Positions 1 through 12,564 of a stretch of 64,000 nucleotides of DNA are shown piece after piece (the first letter of the stretch is position 1; each line of letters opens with the position of its first letter). Source of the stretch: Anagrus nilaparvatae. Its lineage: Eukaryota; Arthropoda; Insecta; Hymenoptera; Mymaridae. Location of the stretch: positions 16,678,001 to 16,742,000 of the forward strand of contig JAKSXM010000014.1 in NCBI GenBank assembly GCA_022575985.1, written 5' to 3'. The position numbers were made by a program, and so were the translations under genes. The notes under the pieces are model-generated. The model was not told the origin of the DNA. It searched no databases and was given only the letters and a program-made list of their open reading frames with translations.

Positions 1-54
1 TCTTAATTATGAGTATGAAATAAATTTTAAAATTAGAAAAGAAAGTATTTTCTG

Positions 55-262
55 CATTGAAAAAAAATCCTTGCATTTAGTGAAAATTTTTTTTCCTCGA
101 ACGATTGCCTAAGCCGTAAATAAAATTGAAAAAAAATTTTTTGTTGCTTATTTAGAATATGACGATGCTTACATTTTTTTTCAATATTCTTTTCATTTCT
201 AGTTATTTTCAATCCTTTGGGCAAGAAAAAAAATTTCCGCTAGCTTTAAGGATTTTGCTTTG
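55..262. mobile_element. Degraded MITE of the CACTGAAAAAAAATCCGCT family
   Basis: Begins CATTGAAAAAAAATCC and carries, in inverted sense near 235, TTTCCGCTAGC, as in the better copies at 384, 10552 and 12286. The right end is decayed, so the boundary is approximate. Confidence 0.4.
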
Positions 263-383
263 AACGTAAACACAAAAAAATAAAATTTTTGGTATAAAAA
301 TCATCTGAATTTTAAAAACCAGCCTTTTTTTCAAAGTTATGAGAAACTTTCAATAAGAATGATTTTTTTTTTGTGATTTGCTA

Positions 384-642
384 CACTGAAATCCACTTGA
401 CGTTAGCGGAATTATTCTGTCCTCCGACAATATTTTACTAGCTGATAGTAGAATTTCGTTTGTGGCAAGGGAAATTTTTTTTTTGTTCAAACATTTGCAA
501 ATTTCTCGTAATGTAAGATTAATTTAAAATATGTGCGAACCAGTATCACTTTTTTTTTAATTTTCTTTATGCTTCAAGACATTTGCAATCATTTAAGCAA
601 AAACAAAATTACCCTAGCTGAAAGCGGATTTTTTGTTCAGTG
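384..642. mobile_element. MITE, TA target, CACTGAAA family
   Basis: Ends CACTGAAATCCACTTG and AAGCGGATTTTTTGTTCAGTG are imperfect inverted repeats, each bordered by TA. The AGCGGA subterminal motif recurs. Size and TA target fit a mariner/Tc1-type non-autonomous element; there is no coding content. Confidence 0.65.
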
Positions 643-645
643 TAG

Positions 646-2317
646 AAAAATACGAGAAAGAAAAAACATTACCTAAATCGAACGTATATTAATTCCTATT
701 CGTAGCAAAGGCATTTTTTGTACCTCTGACGACACAGCTATTTATTTAATTATTTAATATAAGCAATATCAGAGCAATATAAAAAAGAGTTTGCATTATG
801 CATGAAAATTACCCATCTATGTTTTTGTTATTTTCAATATTTTTTTCTATTCTCATTTTCTCCGCATGTAACATATTTATATAAGCTATATATATTTTAC
901 TGTTTTTCAATTTTCATTTTCCATTTACCTCAGATATGAATATACTAAGAAACCTTATTTATTTTCTTATTCTTGTTTTTGTTGTTGTTATTCATCTAAA
1001 TAGAGAATAAAAATAATGTATGCATAAAAATATGATGATCTTATTTTTATGAATAAAATTTTTTATTTATAAATATCAAGTATGTAAAATTTTGCAGAAA
1101 TTTAAACTTTTTGAAATAAATTTTAATTTTGATTTCAAATTTTATGCTTTATAAGCTATTATTATTTTCACTTTAATAAATTACTAATGTGTATTTATGT
1201 CCTAGAATAAATTATAATTTTTTTTAAAACTGTAATTTAATACATTTTATACACAGATACAGTGAAGTAAAAAAATAAATAGAAAATCAGTTTAATATAA
1301 AATATTTTTCTCTAATATATTTAAAGATGAAAAATATAATAAAAAGTATTTTGAATAAAAGAAAAAAAAAGAAAAATTACACACAAATATCTATATACAT
1401 TTGCAAATAAAAGAAAAAAAAAGCATCAAAAATATTCCCTAGATTATACAGAAAACGCGAGAGAAGCTTATCGAAATAAGCCAGCCACTTTTTTGTTCTC
1501 TCACATCGACACTGCAGTGTCGATAAATCACATAAAAAAAAAAAAGAAAACACAGTAAAAAATCGAAACTCACGAACATAAATTACTAAAAGAAAATAAA
1601 ATTAAAGCATAAGTCAATTTATAACATACCTTATATATATATATATATATATTTCCGTTACATATGCGTATATAAATAGATGCTATCATGAGAAAAATTA
1701 CCATGAATCTACAACGATAAATATATTTACAACCTAAGCGAGCGTAAATATATAATATTTACTGTATAATATTTATTTATATATTGCAAAAAGCATTGAG
1801 CTTTAAAAACAGTCAAATATGCTTTTAAGATATATATTAAATTCAAAAAAGATCATCTCTTTTACCTATTTCTTTTAAACTTTGGGTGTTTATTTCAGAT
1901 TATTTACCAATGACTCTTCTGGTATTCTTAGTTCTCTCTATGGAATTCTATTACTACAAAAATAGAAATTATTTGACACGGATTGCACATTGTTTTTGCT
2001 GCTCCATGGGTTACCTATCTTAGATATGAGTTTTTTGGAAAACGAGTTAGGAACCTTATTCTTACTTATGGAACTTTTTCAAACTTTTTTTAAATGATTT
2101 TCAAAGTTTAAGATTGGAATCATAGCAGACTAGTGTTTTTATGTAAATATATTCGTTAATTGGATGATTAAATTTATATACTTTACGACATTGAAAATGA
2201 TGACTGATAAAGATCACACATATTCAAAAAATTAATTATAATGAATTAATGAAATCGCATATTTAAACATTTCTGGTGGATAAAAAAATGTATATGCACT
2301 AATTATAATTCATAAAT
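646..2317. other. AT-rich DNA with no gene recognised
   Basis: Low-complexity A/T sequence with short A and T runs and a (TA)n tract near 1630-1650. At 1494-1530 there is a short palindrome around TCGACACTGCAGTGTCGA. Nothing coding is visible on either strand. Confidence 0.6.
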
Positions 2318-2797
2318 AAAAAACTTATAACCGGTTTGTGTAAACACAATCTAAATGCATGGAACATTTTTACTTCCAGCTGAGGACTAGGTATAATACA
2401 AATGTTACGCAACATTTCAATACAATTTTCTAATTTTCTAATTTGTAATTATCACCTTACTAGTTTTTAAGATTCTAAACCCAAACTATTTTGATTCCCT
2501 AAACCTGAATTATTTTAAGTCCCTGAACCTGAATTATTCCAAGTCCATAAATCGATATTATTCTAAGTCCATAAACCTATATTATCTTAAGTCCTTAAGC
2601 CCAGATTTTTCAAAGTCTCCTAATTATTCTAAGTCTCAATTGACCCCCCCCCTTAAATAGGACAAATTTGACCACCCCCCTTAAGTAGGACAAATTTAAT
2701 CCCCCCTCCTCTTAAATAGGACAAATTTGACCCCCCCTTAATTTTCAAGTTCTGAAGTACCCCCTCCCTATAAACATGTTCCATGTTAAAAGAAATG
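2318..2797 (+). repeat. Dispersed repeat with internal minisatellite, copy 1
   Basis: Starts TTATAACCGGTTTGTGTAAA, passes ATGCATGGAACAT, then runs into degenerate tandem units of the form CCTAAACCTGAATTATT and C-rich units built on TAAATAGGACAAATTTGA. It ends with TATAAACATGTTCCATG. The same modules, some inverted, occur at 19066-19368, 30960-31268 and 61845-62965, which defines the family. Confidence 0.6.
2484..2620 (+). repeat. Tandem units of about 27-30 bases
   Basis: About five degenerate units of CCTAAACCTGAATTATTCTAAGT type. They are followed at 2640-2740 by three units containing TTAAATAGGACAAATTTGA separated by C runs. Confidence 0.7.
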
Positions 2798-2929
2798 AGA
2801 AATAAAATACAACGTTTTCGTGTAGTTTTGCCGATAAACTTACTTTTAAAAACACACATTTTAATGAAGGCGAAAATCTAAACACCAAAATACAGGGATC
2901 TCTTGAACAGGCTTTAGGTTTCTCAAAAA

Positions 2930-4235
2930 CGCCAAAAAAATCTGAGTATACGAGAAAGTATTCTGAAACCAAATGTAATCCGAATCCACTTGGCAGGAAA
3001 TCGAATTGGCTCCTTTTTTGCGGTTTTTTCAGAAACAATATTAAACATTAGGGTAAAATCTATACGCAACAGAATAATATCTAAAAAACCATTTGCCGAT
3101 TGTTTATACATAAAAAAAAATAGGTTGGAATTTTGTTCCCAGCTGCCCTTAATCGGACAGGGGGCGGGGCAGAACGGAACACGTGTTTTTTTTTCATTTT
3201 TAAAAAAATTCATATTTCTGGTTCCTTGGTACCAAAATAGGTCTAAAAGGTCTTCAAAAATTCGTCTTGGATACCTTTTTCACATGCAAAAGACAAAAAT
3301 AAATTTTTCCCACTTTAGATATCCTTAAATTCAAAAATACTGAAAACACCGTATTCAACTATTTTGGTAATTAATTTTCAATAAAATAAAAATGTGTTTT
3401 AATTTTGGTGTGTTTTGTCTATCAATAATAGGTGTGATTTAGTAATTAAATGACAATTTTTTTCAGGGGATATAAATAAAAAAATTTTAAAATGTTTTTA
3501 AAAAAGAAAATGGATTTATGGTTTACTAAAACCTCCTAATTAGTTTGAGCGAAGCATGCATTAGTTTTACTAAAGCTAAATCCCCGTAGGATAATGGCAT
3601 CAAGGTGAGTGAGTGAGTGAGTTATTGTGCGCGATATTGACTGTATAAATGTATATAAAATTTATACAGTTACATATCAAATTTTCTCAGAATATTCACT
3701 ATTATTTTTTTTTTACATAATGACTCGTCGGACCGTAATTATAGTGATTTCTGGCGAAACACGTCGAATATTTTATCAATTTTAGATTATGCATAATATA
3801 CGGTTCTGAACATTCGCGTTATGAATGTTTATAAATAGGAAAATTTGTTGTATATTTATTATGTATTCCAAAATTTAAAAGAATTTAAGCATTAATTTTA
3901 AACATGCAGAATCGAGGGACGCGTTGAAAATTTTGGCTACCATTCACCCCAAGGGTTAGTATATAACTATAATAAAAATGTTCAATTTTTTTTTTATATT
4001 AGGGCAAAAACATTATATAAATATTTAATTTAATTAAATAGACTTTATTTAATTTTACTTTTAAATAATATTTAAAACTAAATTTATATAATTGAATTTC
4101 AAATTAAAAATTAAAATATTATAGTGAACTTAATATAATATTTACTCTTAATTTAATTTATCTAAAAATATATACTGCTAAATGCATTATTTTATAAATC
4201 AGGAAATTATTTTTACGGATCTACATTAAATTATA
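2930..4235. other. No gene; small direct repeat and a weak hairpin
   Basis: Several open frames around 2745-3328 overlap on both strands, with no family match and repeat-like flanks, so I do not call them. (GTGA)n lies at about 3605-3620, followed by the hairpin ACTGTATAAATGTATATAAAATTTATACAGT at about 3639-3669, which contains inverted ACTGTATAAA/TTTATACAGT. Confidence 0.5.
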
Positions 4236-4876
4236 ATTATATATAAATATTACAAGACGATATATTGATCAAATAAATGCTCTTAATACATATACACATA
4301 TACTGACACCAGGGATCGGAGAATTCGTAATTTGCCATTACTTATTAATATTACAGAATTTGTAATACGTAATGAAAAAAGCCACTAATCGTTTAATATT
4401 ACCCATATTACTTTTTGTAATGAGTAATGGCCATTTTCGAATACAAATTACTAAAATGCTTGTTATTTTATAGAAAATTACTCATTTTTTGACTTCTCTG
4501 ATAAAATTTGAACGTTAAAAAATATTAATTATGTGTTGTAATATAACACTTATTAATTTTTTTTAAATTTGTAATGATTAATTGCAAAAAGTAATGGGTA
4601 ATTGGACCTCACTATTACATTTTCTAAACAAAGTAATCATTCCATGTAATATTACAAAAGTAATGGCGTTAACCGATCTCTGACTGACATTTTCGTGCCA
4701 GTAAATTTGAATTTTTTATTTGAGATAAAATTTTCTTTAACTTTTTTAAGATCTAATTAGCTAAAATTCGTTTTTTCAGAAGATATTTTTATAAAATTAA
4801 TTAAAAATGTTTAGATATACATTTCGGGCACGAAAGTGTATATCTGTTAAATCGTCTTGTAATATTTATATGAATT
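4236..4876. mobile_element. Inverted-repeat element hosting a hAT MITE
   Basis: A perfect 19-base inverted repeat (ATAAATATTACAAGACGAT at 4243 and its complement at 4851) encloses about 600 bases. The hAT-like element at 4310-4682 interrupts it, so this element is older. Confidence 0.6.
4310..4682. mobile_element. hAT-type MITE
   Basis: Ends CAGGGATCGG and CCGATCTCTG are imperfect inverted repeats. The flanks ACTGACAC and ACTGACAT match at 7 of 8 positions, the target duplication length of hAT transposases. The interior is a series of TTACNNATTAC-like words in both senses. No coding capacity. Confidence 0.8.
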
Positions 4877-4974
4877 ATTTTAAATTATTGTATTATATTG
4901 AATATTGTATTACGTTGAATATTATGTTAATAATTATATGTTAATAATTGGACGAATTTGACTGTAAACAAGAG

Positions 4975-5012
4975 TGATAATAAATAATAATAATAATAAT
5001 AATAATAAAATT
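4975..5012 (+). repeat. (TAA)n microsatellite, probably a retroposon tail
   Basis: A run of about nine AAT triplets follows GTGATAATAAAT. A similar AT-rich 3' end with a TAA tract occurs at 9950-9972. Confidence 0.7.
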
Positions 5013-5217
5013 ATGAAACCTTTCTTTTGCAAGAAATTCTGATCCTGAAAAGTGACAGTTATTAAGAAAAGGGCAAATAAAAATTATGTTTTCTGGAAAT
5101 TTAAAATCAAATTATAAATTTTATATAAAAAATTACTGTAAATTTATTATCACTACGTTGAGCAGAATGCGAAAATTATAAAAAATATTTTAAATACATT
5201 ATTTTATTTATTTTTTT

Positions 5218-6264
5218 GGTTCCTCAAATAGGAACCATTGTGATAGGTCAAATTTCGATTTTTGATTTTTTGGCATATAAGCACGTTTCAAGACCCCAGG
5301 AAGCTAAAAAATCGGTTTTTAAAAAAAGTCTGTATATATATATGTGTGTATGTGTGTGTGTGTGTGTATGTATGTAATTGGTGATATTTCACAAATATTA
5401 CGGAGTTAAGACCTAATTTTTTTTTCAAAAATTTTTTTATCAAAAAAGCTCGAGGTACTTTTTTTTTTTTTAATTTGGATGTAATACCTCATTTATTTCC
5501 ATAAAAGCACTTACATTTGAAAGTATGGTTTTTACTCGATATCTCGAATCTGATAATTAATTTTTTGAAAATTTTTTTTCCAAAATTTTCGTCACAAAAA
5601 AATACAAAAAATACCAATTTTTTTTTTTCTTTTTGGACTTAGTACCTGATTTATTTTCATGGAAGTACTAGTTTTAAGAACCTTGTTTATTGTAATTTTT
5701 GGATCTGATACTTAATTTTTTAAAAATTTTTTTTCTCAAAATTAAAAAAAAATAAAAATAAAAAAAACTGCAATATTTTTTTTTTTTTGGTGCAATACCT
5801 CATTTAATTCTATGAAAGTACAATTATCTGAAAATATTGTAACTAGTGATATTTCAAAACCATTATCGAATTAAGACCTAATTTTTTTTCCAAAAATTTT
5901 TTTACCATAAAAGCTCTAGGTACTTTTTTTTTTTATTAATTTGGATGTAATACCTCATTTATTTCTACGAAAGTACTTATATTTGAAAATATAGTTTTTA
6001 CTCGATATCTTGAATCGGATACTTAATTTTCTGAAATTTTTTTTTCTAAAATTTTTTTCACAAAAAAATACAAAAAATACTAATTTTTTTTTTCTTTTTG
6101 GACGTAGTACCTAATTTATTTCTATGAGAGTACTAGTTTTAGACAGTTCATTTATAGTAATTTTTTGGATTTGATACCGAATTTTTCCAAAATTTATTTC
6201 TCAAAAGTGAAATAGTTTTTTCTCATTGTTTGAGGAACCTTAGTGCCAGCTAGTTGGCAGGGTA
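5218..6264 (+). mobile_element. GGTTCCTC family element, copy 1
   Basis: Begins GGTTCCTCAAATAGGAACC and ends TTTGAGGAACC followed by TTAGTGCCAGCTAGTTGGCA. The inner part has a GT tract at 5342-5370 and then repeated blocks of about 250-270 bases, each containing TTGGATGTAATACCTCATTT, ATTTCCATGAAAGTACT and ACTCGATATCTCGAAT. Other copies are at 7153-8404 and 29740-30750, with fragments at 6985-7150, 8405-8830 and 22400-22735. No protein is encoded. Confidence 0.75.
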
Positions 6265-6276
6265 TTTTTTATTATA

Positions 6277-6869
6277 CACTGTAAAAATAATGAACACAAT
6301 ATTACTACCGTGTAGTAATTTTACTACAGTTTAGTAATATTACTACAGAAATAGTAAAATTACTACAATTTGTAGTAAAAAAAATTTATTTTTTTTCCAG
6401 CCAGATACGACTAAATATAGCTTTAGGAGGTCATTTACGATTGTAATACACAATATTAACTCTTATTTGTCGTTTTTAATATTATAAGCATACTATACCT
6501 GCCACTATATTCAACAATAATAATAAAATAATAACTAAAAAGGGGAGACCGGAACATTTGGGTCGCCAAATTTCAATCTATACTTCTGAATCACTTTAAT
6601 ATGTTGAAAAAACACAATAGATACCCTCCGTTTATTCCAATGTGCCTTCTGGGATTAAAAACGCAGGGCTCAATGTTATAAAATTGGGTTTTTTCCATAA
6701 CTTCGTTACAACGCTGTAACCTTGTAAATTAACTAAAATACTTCCGATTCGTCTCATATTTTCCGTATGAGTACCATATTTATTATTATTTCTATTTCTG
6801 TAGTAAATTACTAAACTGTAGTAAAATTACTACACGGTAGTTATATTGTGTTCATTATTTTTTACAGTG
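6277..6869. mobile_element. 593-base MITE with long TIRs, TA target
   Basis: Ends CACTGTAAAAATAATGAACA and its complement, bordered by TA on both sides. The inverted repeats reach about 65 bases and contain GTAGTAATTTTACTACAG words. The core (about 6540-6770) is homologous to part of the palindrome at 48225-48420, including CGCAGGGCTCAAT. A fragment of the same MITE end lies at 35225-35325. Confidence 0.85.
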
Positions 6870-6984
6870 TACTAATTCTTCAACACGGATATAATTATTT
6901 TAGTTTTGCATTTTGTAAACATTCAAGACCAATATAATAAAATATCTTTTGTTTATAATATTTTCTGTGTTTAATGTCTTCTGT

Positions 6985-7150
6985 GTTAATTTTTTTTTTT
7001 TTTAATTTGGATGTAATACCTCATTTATTTCCATGAAAGTACTTATATTTGGAAGTATGGCTTTTACTCGATATCTCGAATCTAATAATTAATTTGTTGA
7101 AAATTTTTTTCTCCAAAATCTTCGTCACAAAAAAATACAAAAAACAACAA
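6985..7150 (+). mobile_element. GGTTCCTC family, internal fragment
   Basis: Contains TTGGATGTAATACCTCATTT, CATGAAAGTACT and CTCGATATCTCGAATCT but no terminal sequence; it abuts the full copy that starts at 7153. Confidence 0.65.
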
Positions 7151-7152
7151 TT

Positions 7153-7265
7153 GGTTCCTCATAGAGGAACCTTTGTGATAGATGAAATTTTGATTTTTGA
7201 TTTTTTGGCATATAAGCACGTTTTGGGACCTCAGGAAGCTAAAAAACCGGTTTTTAAAAAAAGTC

Positions 7266-7309
<44 letters not shown>

Positions 7310-8404
7310 ACTGGTGAAATTTCACAACCATTATGGAATTAAGACCTAATTTTTTTTTCAAAAATTTTTTTATCAAAAAATCTCAAACTACTTTTTTTTT
7401 TTTTTAATTTGGATGTAATACCTCATTTATTTCCACGAAAGTACCTATATTTGAAAGTACGATTTTTACTCGATATCTCGAATCTGATAACTAATTTTTT
7501 GAAAATTTTTTTCTCAAAATTTTTTTCACAAAAAAATACAAAAAACACTAATTTTTTTTTTCTTTTTGGACGTAGTACCTAATTTATTTCTTTGAGAGTA
7601 CTAGTTTTAGAACTATGGTTTATAGCATTTTTTTGGACCTGATACCTAATTTTTTCAAAATTTTTTTCTCAAAATTTTTGTTGCCAAAAAATACAAAAAA
7701 TGCCAAAATTTTTTTTATTTTAGGACGTAATACTTAGTTTTTTTCTATGAAAGTACTAATATTTGAAAATTTTGCAATCGGTGGTATTTAACAACCATTA
7801 TGGAATTAAGATCTAATTTTTTTTTCAAAAATTTTTTCATCAAAAAATCTCAAACTACTTTTTTTTTTTTTTTAATTTGGATGTAATACCTCATTTATTT
7901 CCATAAAAGTACTTATATTTGAAAGTACGATTTTTATTCGATATCTCGAATCTGATAACTAATTTTTTGAAAATTTTTTTCCCAAAATTTTTTTCACCAA
8001 AAAAATACAAAGAATACCAAATTTTTTTTTTGTTCGGACGTAGTACCTAATTAATTTCTATGAGAGTACTAGTTTTAGAAAGTATTCATAGTAATTTTTT
8101 GGATCTGATACCGAATTTTTTCAAATTTTTTTTCTCAATATTAATAAAACAAAAAAATTAAAAAATCTGTAATATTGTTTTTTTTTTAAGTGTAATACCT
8201 AGTTTATTGAAAATTTTTTTCTAAAAATTTGTTAAATAAAAAACATTAAATCACAGCAACATTTTTTTTCTTTTAAAATACGGTATTTAACTTTTTTTTA
8301 TGAAATACTGATATCTCAAATTATAATTTTTATTAGATAAAATAGACCATTATAAATATTTTGCTATTGTTAATGAGGAACCATAGTGCCAATCACTTGG
8401 CAGC
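7153..8404 (+). mobile_element. GGTTCCTC family element, copy 2
   Basis: Begins GGTTCCTCATAGAGGAACC and ends ATGAGGAACC then ATAGTGCC...CTTGGCAG. The GT tract at 7268-7300 sits at the same internal position as in copy 1. Blocks of TTTGGATGTAATACCTCATT recur. A predicted 97-residue frame across this start is the translation of the repeat and is not a gene. Confidence 0.75.
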
Positions 8405-8830
8405 GTTTTTTTTTTTTCTTTTTGGACGTAAGTAGTACATAATTAATTTCTATAAGAGTACTAATTTTAGAAAGTTCGTTTATAGTAATTTTTTGGATTT
8501 TTCAACATTTTTTCCTCAAAATTAAAAGAACAAAAAAATTAAAAAAACTGCAATATTTTTTTTTTTTTTTGGGTGCAATACTTCATTTAGTTCCATGAAA
8601 GTACTTATATTTGAATATATGGTTTTTACTCGATATCTCGAATGTGATAATTAATTTTTTGAAAATTTGTTCCAAAATTTTTGTTACAAAAAAAATACAA
8701 AAAACACCAAATTTTCTTTTTTTTTGGACGTAGTATTTAATTTTTTTCTATGGGAGTACTAGTTTTAGAAACAAGTAATAGTTTATAGTAATATCGTTGA
8801 TCTGATACTTAATTTTATCAAAATTTTATC
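8405..8830 (+). mobile_element. GGTTCCTC family, truncated fragment
   Basis: Contains GGACGTAAGTAGTAC, AGAGTACTAATTTTAGAAA and TACTCGATATCTCGAAT in the same order as copies 1-3 but without terminal sequence. Confidence 0.6.
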
Positions 8831-10234
8831 AAAATAGGTATCACAATTTTCTCAGAAAGTTAATGCCAAAAGAGGCATAATATAATGGAAAAATTATGAT
8901 AAAATCATTTTCGTGGCCTTTTTAACATATAGTTAAATCTTATATAAAAATCAAAAAATTTTGTTACTTTAAAAAGGCATTTAAAACATTAAAAAAACAT
9001 TTTTCATTGCATGGTTATAATAGGTGATATCTGTGGCAGCTCACTGTTTGAGGATTAAATTTTAAAAAATGAGTAAATATTAAAGCTGAAAGATCAATGC
9101 ATATTATAACAAAATTTTTAAGTCATTCAGCTACTGGTTAATTTTCTTATGCATTGTTTCCACTTAAAATTTGGTTATTCATGTACATAAATTTGTAGTT
9201 AATATCACTTATTTTTATAAAATAAAAGGCTAATAAATAAAAGGCTAGCCTTTCAACGAATGTGTCAAGATAAATCTTATGCATAGATAAAATATTTTTA
9301 TTATTTTTTAAATGATTTGTATAAGCATTTCAAAGAAATCATACACATATTAGAACTAGATAATTATGAAAAAGAAACTATTTAAAAATAAAAATCAACT
9401 GTAATATTATAAAAGTAATCAAATATTAATATGGTAAAGCAATTAAATTCCTTGTGAATGTACTGATTAAGTCCTTAAAAAATATTACACTATCCAGATA
9501 AAATAAGATAAGCCATTTTGAAATTTTTACTTGCAGCTTTTCTTCCAAATACATTGACTTAATTATTTAAAATTTCCTCGCGTTATTAGTAATTTCCGTA
9601 AGCGACAAGTTGACTTTCAAACAGCAGGAAATCGCTCAATCCGATAACGATTTCGTGTTATATCCTTGAAACTTAAAGCGTAATATTAAAGTTGTGGTTC
9701 GGTTTTTCGTAATTAGAAAATCGCGCACTTGATTTATTATCATTTATGATCATTTAAATTTTTCTTTTTATTTAATTTTAATTTTTATGTACAGATTATA
9801 TTTTTAAGATTTTATTTATAGACATTATATTTCTGCAAATTATATTTATGTCTATTGATTTGTATTTATTATACTGTATATTGTATCGTATAAATGATTG
9901 ACAATTGAGTGTGTTGAACAGTGTATTGTTTTTTGTAGTTGGCAAATAAAGTTTAATAATAATAATAATAAAATTTATTGTGATTAACGATACCTTACCA
10001 GGCTAATTACATATTAACTTTTTGCTAAAATAATTTCTCTTAAATTTCCTGTATTTGGCCAGAAAAACATCTATATGATACAATAACGGAAGCTTTCAAA
10101 CGCGTTATTCGTATTATTGCTACCTTAATTTTAATTATAGCTAATTAGTCATTTCTTAGTATGATTTTACTTTTTTCATATATTATAATCAATGTAAAAT
10201 TAAATGCAGGTTTTTATAAAATGAACAGGCCTTA
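8831..10234. other. AT-rich DNA with one less AT-rich island
   Basis: No coding region is seen. The stretch at about 9580-9730 (with GCGTTATTAGTAATTTCCG, TCCGATAACGATTTCG and GTGGTTCGG) stands out as less A+T-rich and non-repetitive, but every frame is broken. At 9850-9972 an AT-rich segment ends in AAATAAAG and a (TAA)n tract, as in a degraded retroposon 3' end. Confidence 0.4.
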
Positions 10235-10330
10235 TTTTTGAAAAAACTAACAATGGGAGTTCAATACATTTAGAACAGCAAATCACATAAAATATTTCTG
10301 GTTCATAAGACTTGGTGAATTTTCCGCCCA
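10235..10330 (-). mobile_element. Fragment of the 2.55-kb palindrome family
   Basis: GGGAGTTCAATACATTTAGA, followed by AAATCACATAAAATATTTCTGG, matches the segment at 48180-48225 of the palindrome, with several changes. Confidence 0.5.
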
Positions 10331-10551
10331 TTTTAAATAAATAAATAAAATTAGAGTTATATAATAGATATATTACCCAATTAAGGGGTGTCCAAATGTA
10401 CCATGCCCAAATTTACCATTTTTGCAGCAGCGTTTAGAATTTTATAATATAGAGAGATATAATGGAAAATAGAATGAGCTAATACATTTACAATTATATT
10501 TGTTAATTTTAATTAATTTATTTAATCAAAATGGTAACTAAAAGTTATATG

Positions 10552-10742
10552 CATTGAAAAAAAATCCGCTAGCGGCAAGTAAAAAAAATAACTAAGACAA
10601 AATAATTTGAAATACGAATACCACGACATGACGTTACTGAAAAATAATTTATTCTATATCTCATTAATTTTTGCAATCGTCTAAATGATAAAAAAAATGT
10701 AAGCAAAATTAATATTTCCTCAGGCGGAATTTTTTTTCAGTG
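10552..10742. mobile_element. MITE, CACTGAAA family
   Basis: Ends CATTGAAAAAAAATCCGCTA and GCGGAATTTTTTTTCAGTG, the right one followed by TA. A short copy of the same family as at 384 and 12286. Confidence 0.7.
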
Positions 10743-12285
10743 TATGATTTCTGGCTTAGAAGAGAATATCTATCTTTAACATTTGAAACATACATACTAT
10801 GCATACTTTTGTTTTTGTTTACGTTAGATATCCATGCATGAATATATTTTTTTTGTTTTTGAGATTCACTATTTCATTATTATACAATTCATAAAGCTCC
10901 CAATAACACATTAGCAAATGAGAAACTTTTTACCATTGTAAAACATGTATGAATATTATATAATCAGAGCTTAATTTAACCTAAAATATTTTTTTGTTTT
11001 GAAGGATAGGTATGCAAATTTACTTACAGTTAGAAAATATGGAGATAAAAGTTTAACGATTACATATTTTAAATTTTAGGAAAATAAATAAATTATAATT
11101 ATTCTTATTAATTAATTTTTAAATGGTCAAATACCGAATCGATTTTAAACCTTAAATTTCATTCAAAAATTGAAAACATATATTTCCGATAATAGCATAT
11201 AAACCTATTTACAGTAAATTTATTTTAACAGATGATGTTTCATTCGGTCAAAAAGACACAGGTGTTTATTGTATTATAAACTTTATATATATTATTAATA
11301 GAATGTACACATTTAGGATGACAGCTGTCACAAATGTGGCTTCTGTATTCTGCATCAATAATTTTATATCATATTATTTGATGCTCAATATAGAAAAAAA
11401 ATAAATAAATAAATAAAAAGAGAAGAAACATTTTTGCATTGTGAACTTAAATAGTGTTTACCCGGAACCTACACATTTTGAATGTAATTTTCATGAGTCA
11501 AAATTTTTTGGTGGTTATAATTTTTGTGGAGAACTTTCTGTGGCAAAATCTATAGTGACGTAGTTTTTTGGTGGCCTAAGTATCTTCCCTAAAAATTGAT
11601 AAATTTCTTAATATTATTTTTAATTCCCTCTTTTATAGATTCGGAAAATTTTAGAAAAATTTTCCACAAGATCTCGTGAAAGATATTAAAGACAAAGATA
11701 ATAATTTTAAGGTACAGTTTCAATTTTTTCCAAGTTGCCCAAAACAAAAAAACGGAAAAAGGTTCTTGGAGTACTTTTTTTCCAAAGGTGTTAACCGCAA
11801 AAAAAATTGAAAAATATAATGAAAAAAAACGTTTTTTTGTGCGTTAAATTTGATCTTATAAGCTAAATAAAAGGCCAAAAAAAATTTTTTTATTTGTTTT
11901 TTTTGGTTTAAACCCTGCGTATTTAATTATTAATAAAATAAAAAAAAATTAGGGCAATCGGATGTATACTTTGTCAAAGAGAGTGCAAGCCGATTTGGAG
12001 AAAAACGCGATTAAAGTTTTTTTTTTGACCGCCTTTACAAATACTTAAATATCTCCTAAATGAGTTTTAATTTTATTTAAAAAATTTTTTTATGCATTCT
12101 TGAATTGTTTTTCAATACAATGCAAAAAAAACTTTTTTTAAAGTGTACCTTAATTCATAATATTTAATATTTAACTAGTGCTTCTTTCTCTAATCGATAA
12201 CCCTTATACTAATTTATTTAATGTTGAATACATTTAATTGTGATATATAAATTATAGGTATAAATAAATAACAATTCAATTACTA
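10743..12285. other. AT-rich intergenic DNA, nothing recognised
   Basis: Mostly A/T sequence. A GC-moderate stretch at 11460-12010 has short T and A runs but no open frame longer than background and no family resemblance. Confidence 0.5.
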
Positions 12286-12564
12286 CACTGAAAAAAAAAT
12301 CCGCTTGTGGCAAGTGGAATTCCGCTTGTAGCTAGCGGAATTTTTTATATCTTCAAACGATTGCAAATTATTTAATTTGAAATGTAAAGAAAATTAAAAA
12401 AAATGTTTGGGATATGCGTATATCGATACGATGGGATTCGAGAAATTTTTTGAAAAAGGAAAAGTAAAAATAGTTTATTTTTAATTTTCTTTACGTTTCA
12501 AGTCATTTGCAATTGTTTGCGAAGAAAAAAATCCGCTAGCTACAAGCGAAATTTTTTTTCAGTG
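12286..12564. mobile_element. 279-base MITE, best copy of the CACTGAAA family
   Basis: Ends CACTGAAAAAAAAATCCGCT and AGCGAAATTTTTTTTCAGTG with TA on both sides. Inverted similarity runs well inward, through AAATGTAAAGAAAATTAAAA and TTTTTAATTTTCTTTACGTT, so the element can fold into one hairpin. Confidence 0.8.

Noticed and set aside
2745..3328. Overlapping frames of 96-112 codons on both strands
   Set aside because: They overlap each other antisense, have no recognisable domains and partly fall in a dispersed repeat.
7049..7342. 97-codon frame with a Cys-Val repeat
   Set aside because: The repeat is the GT tract inside the GGTTCCTC element; no codon pattern of a gene.
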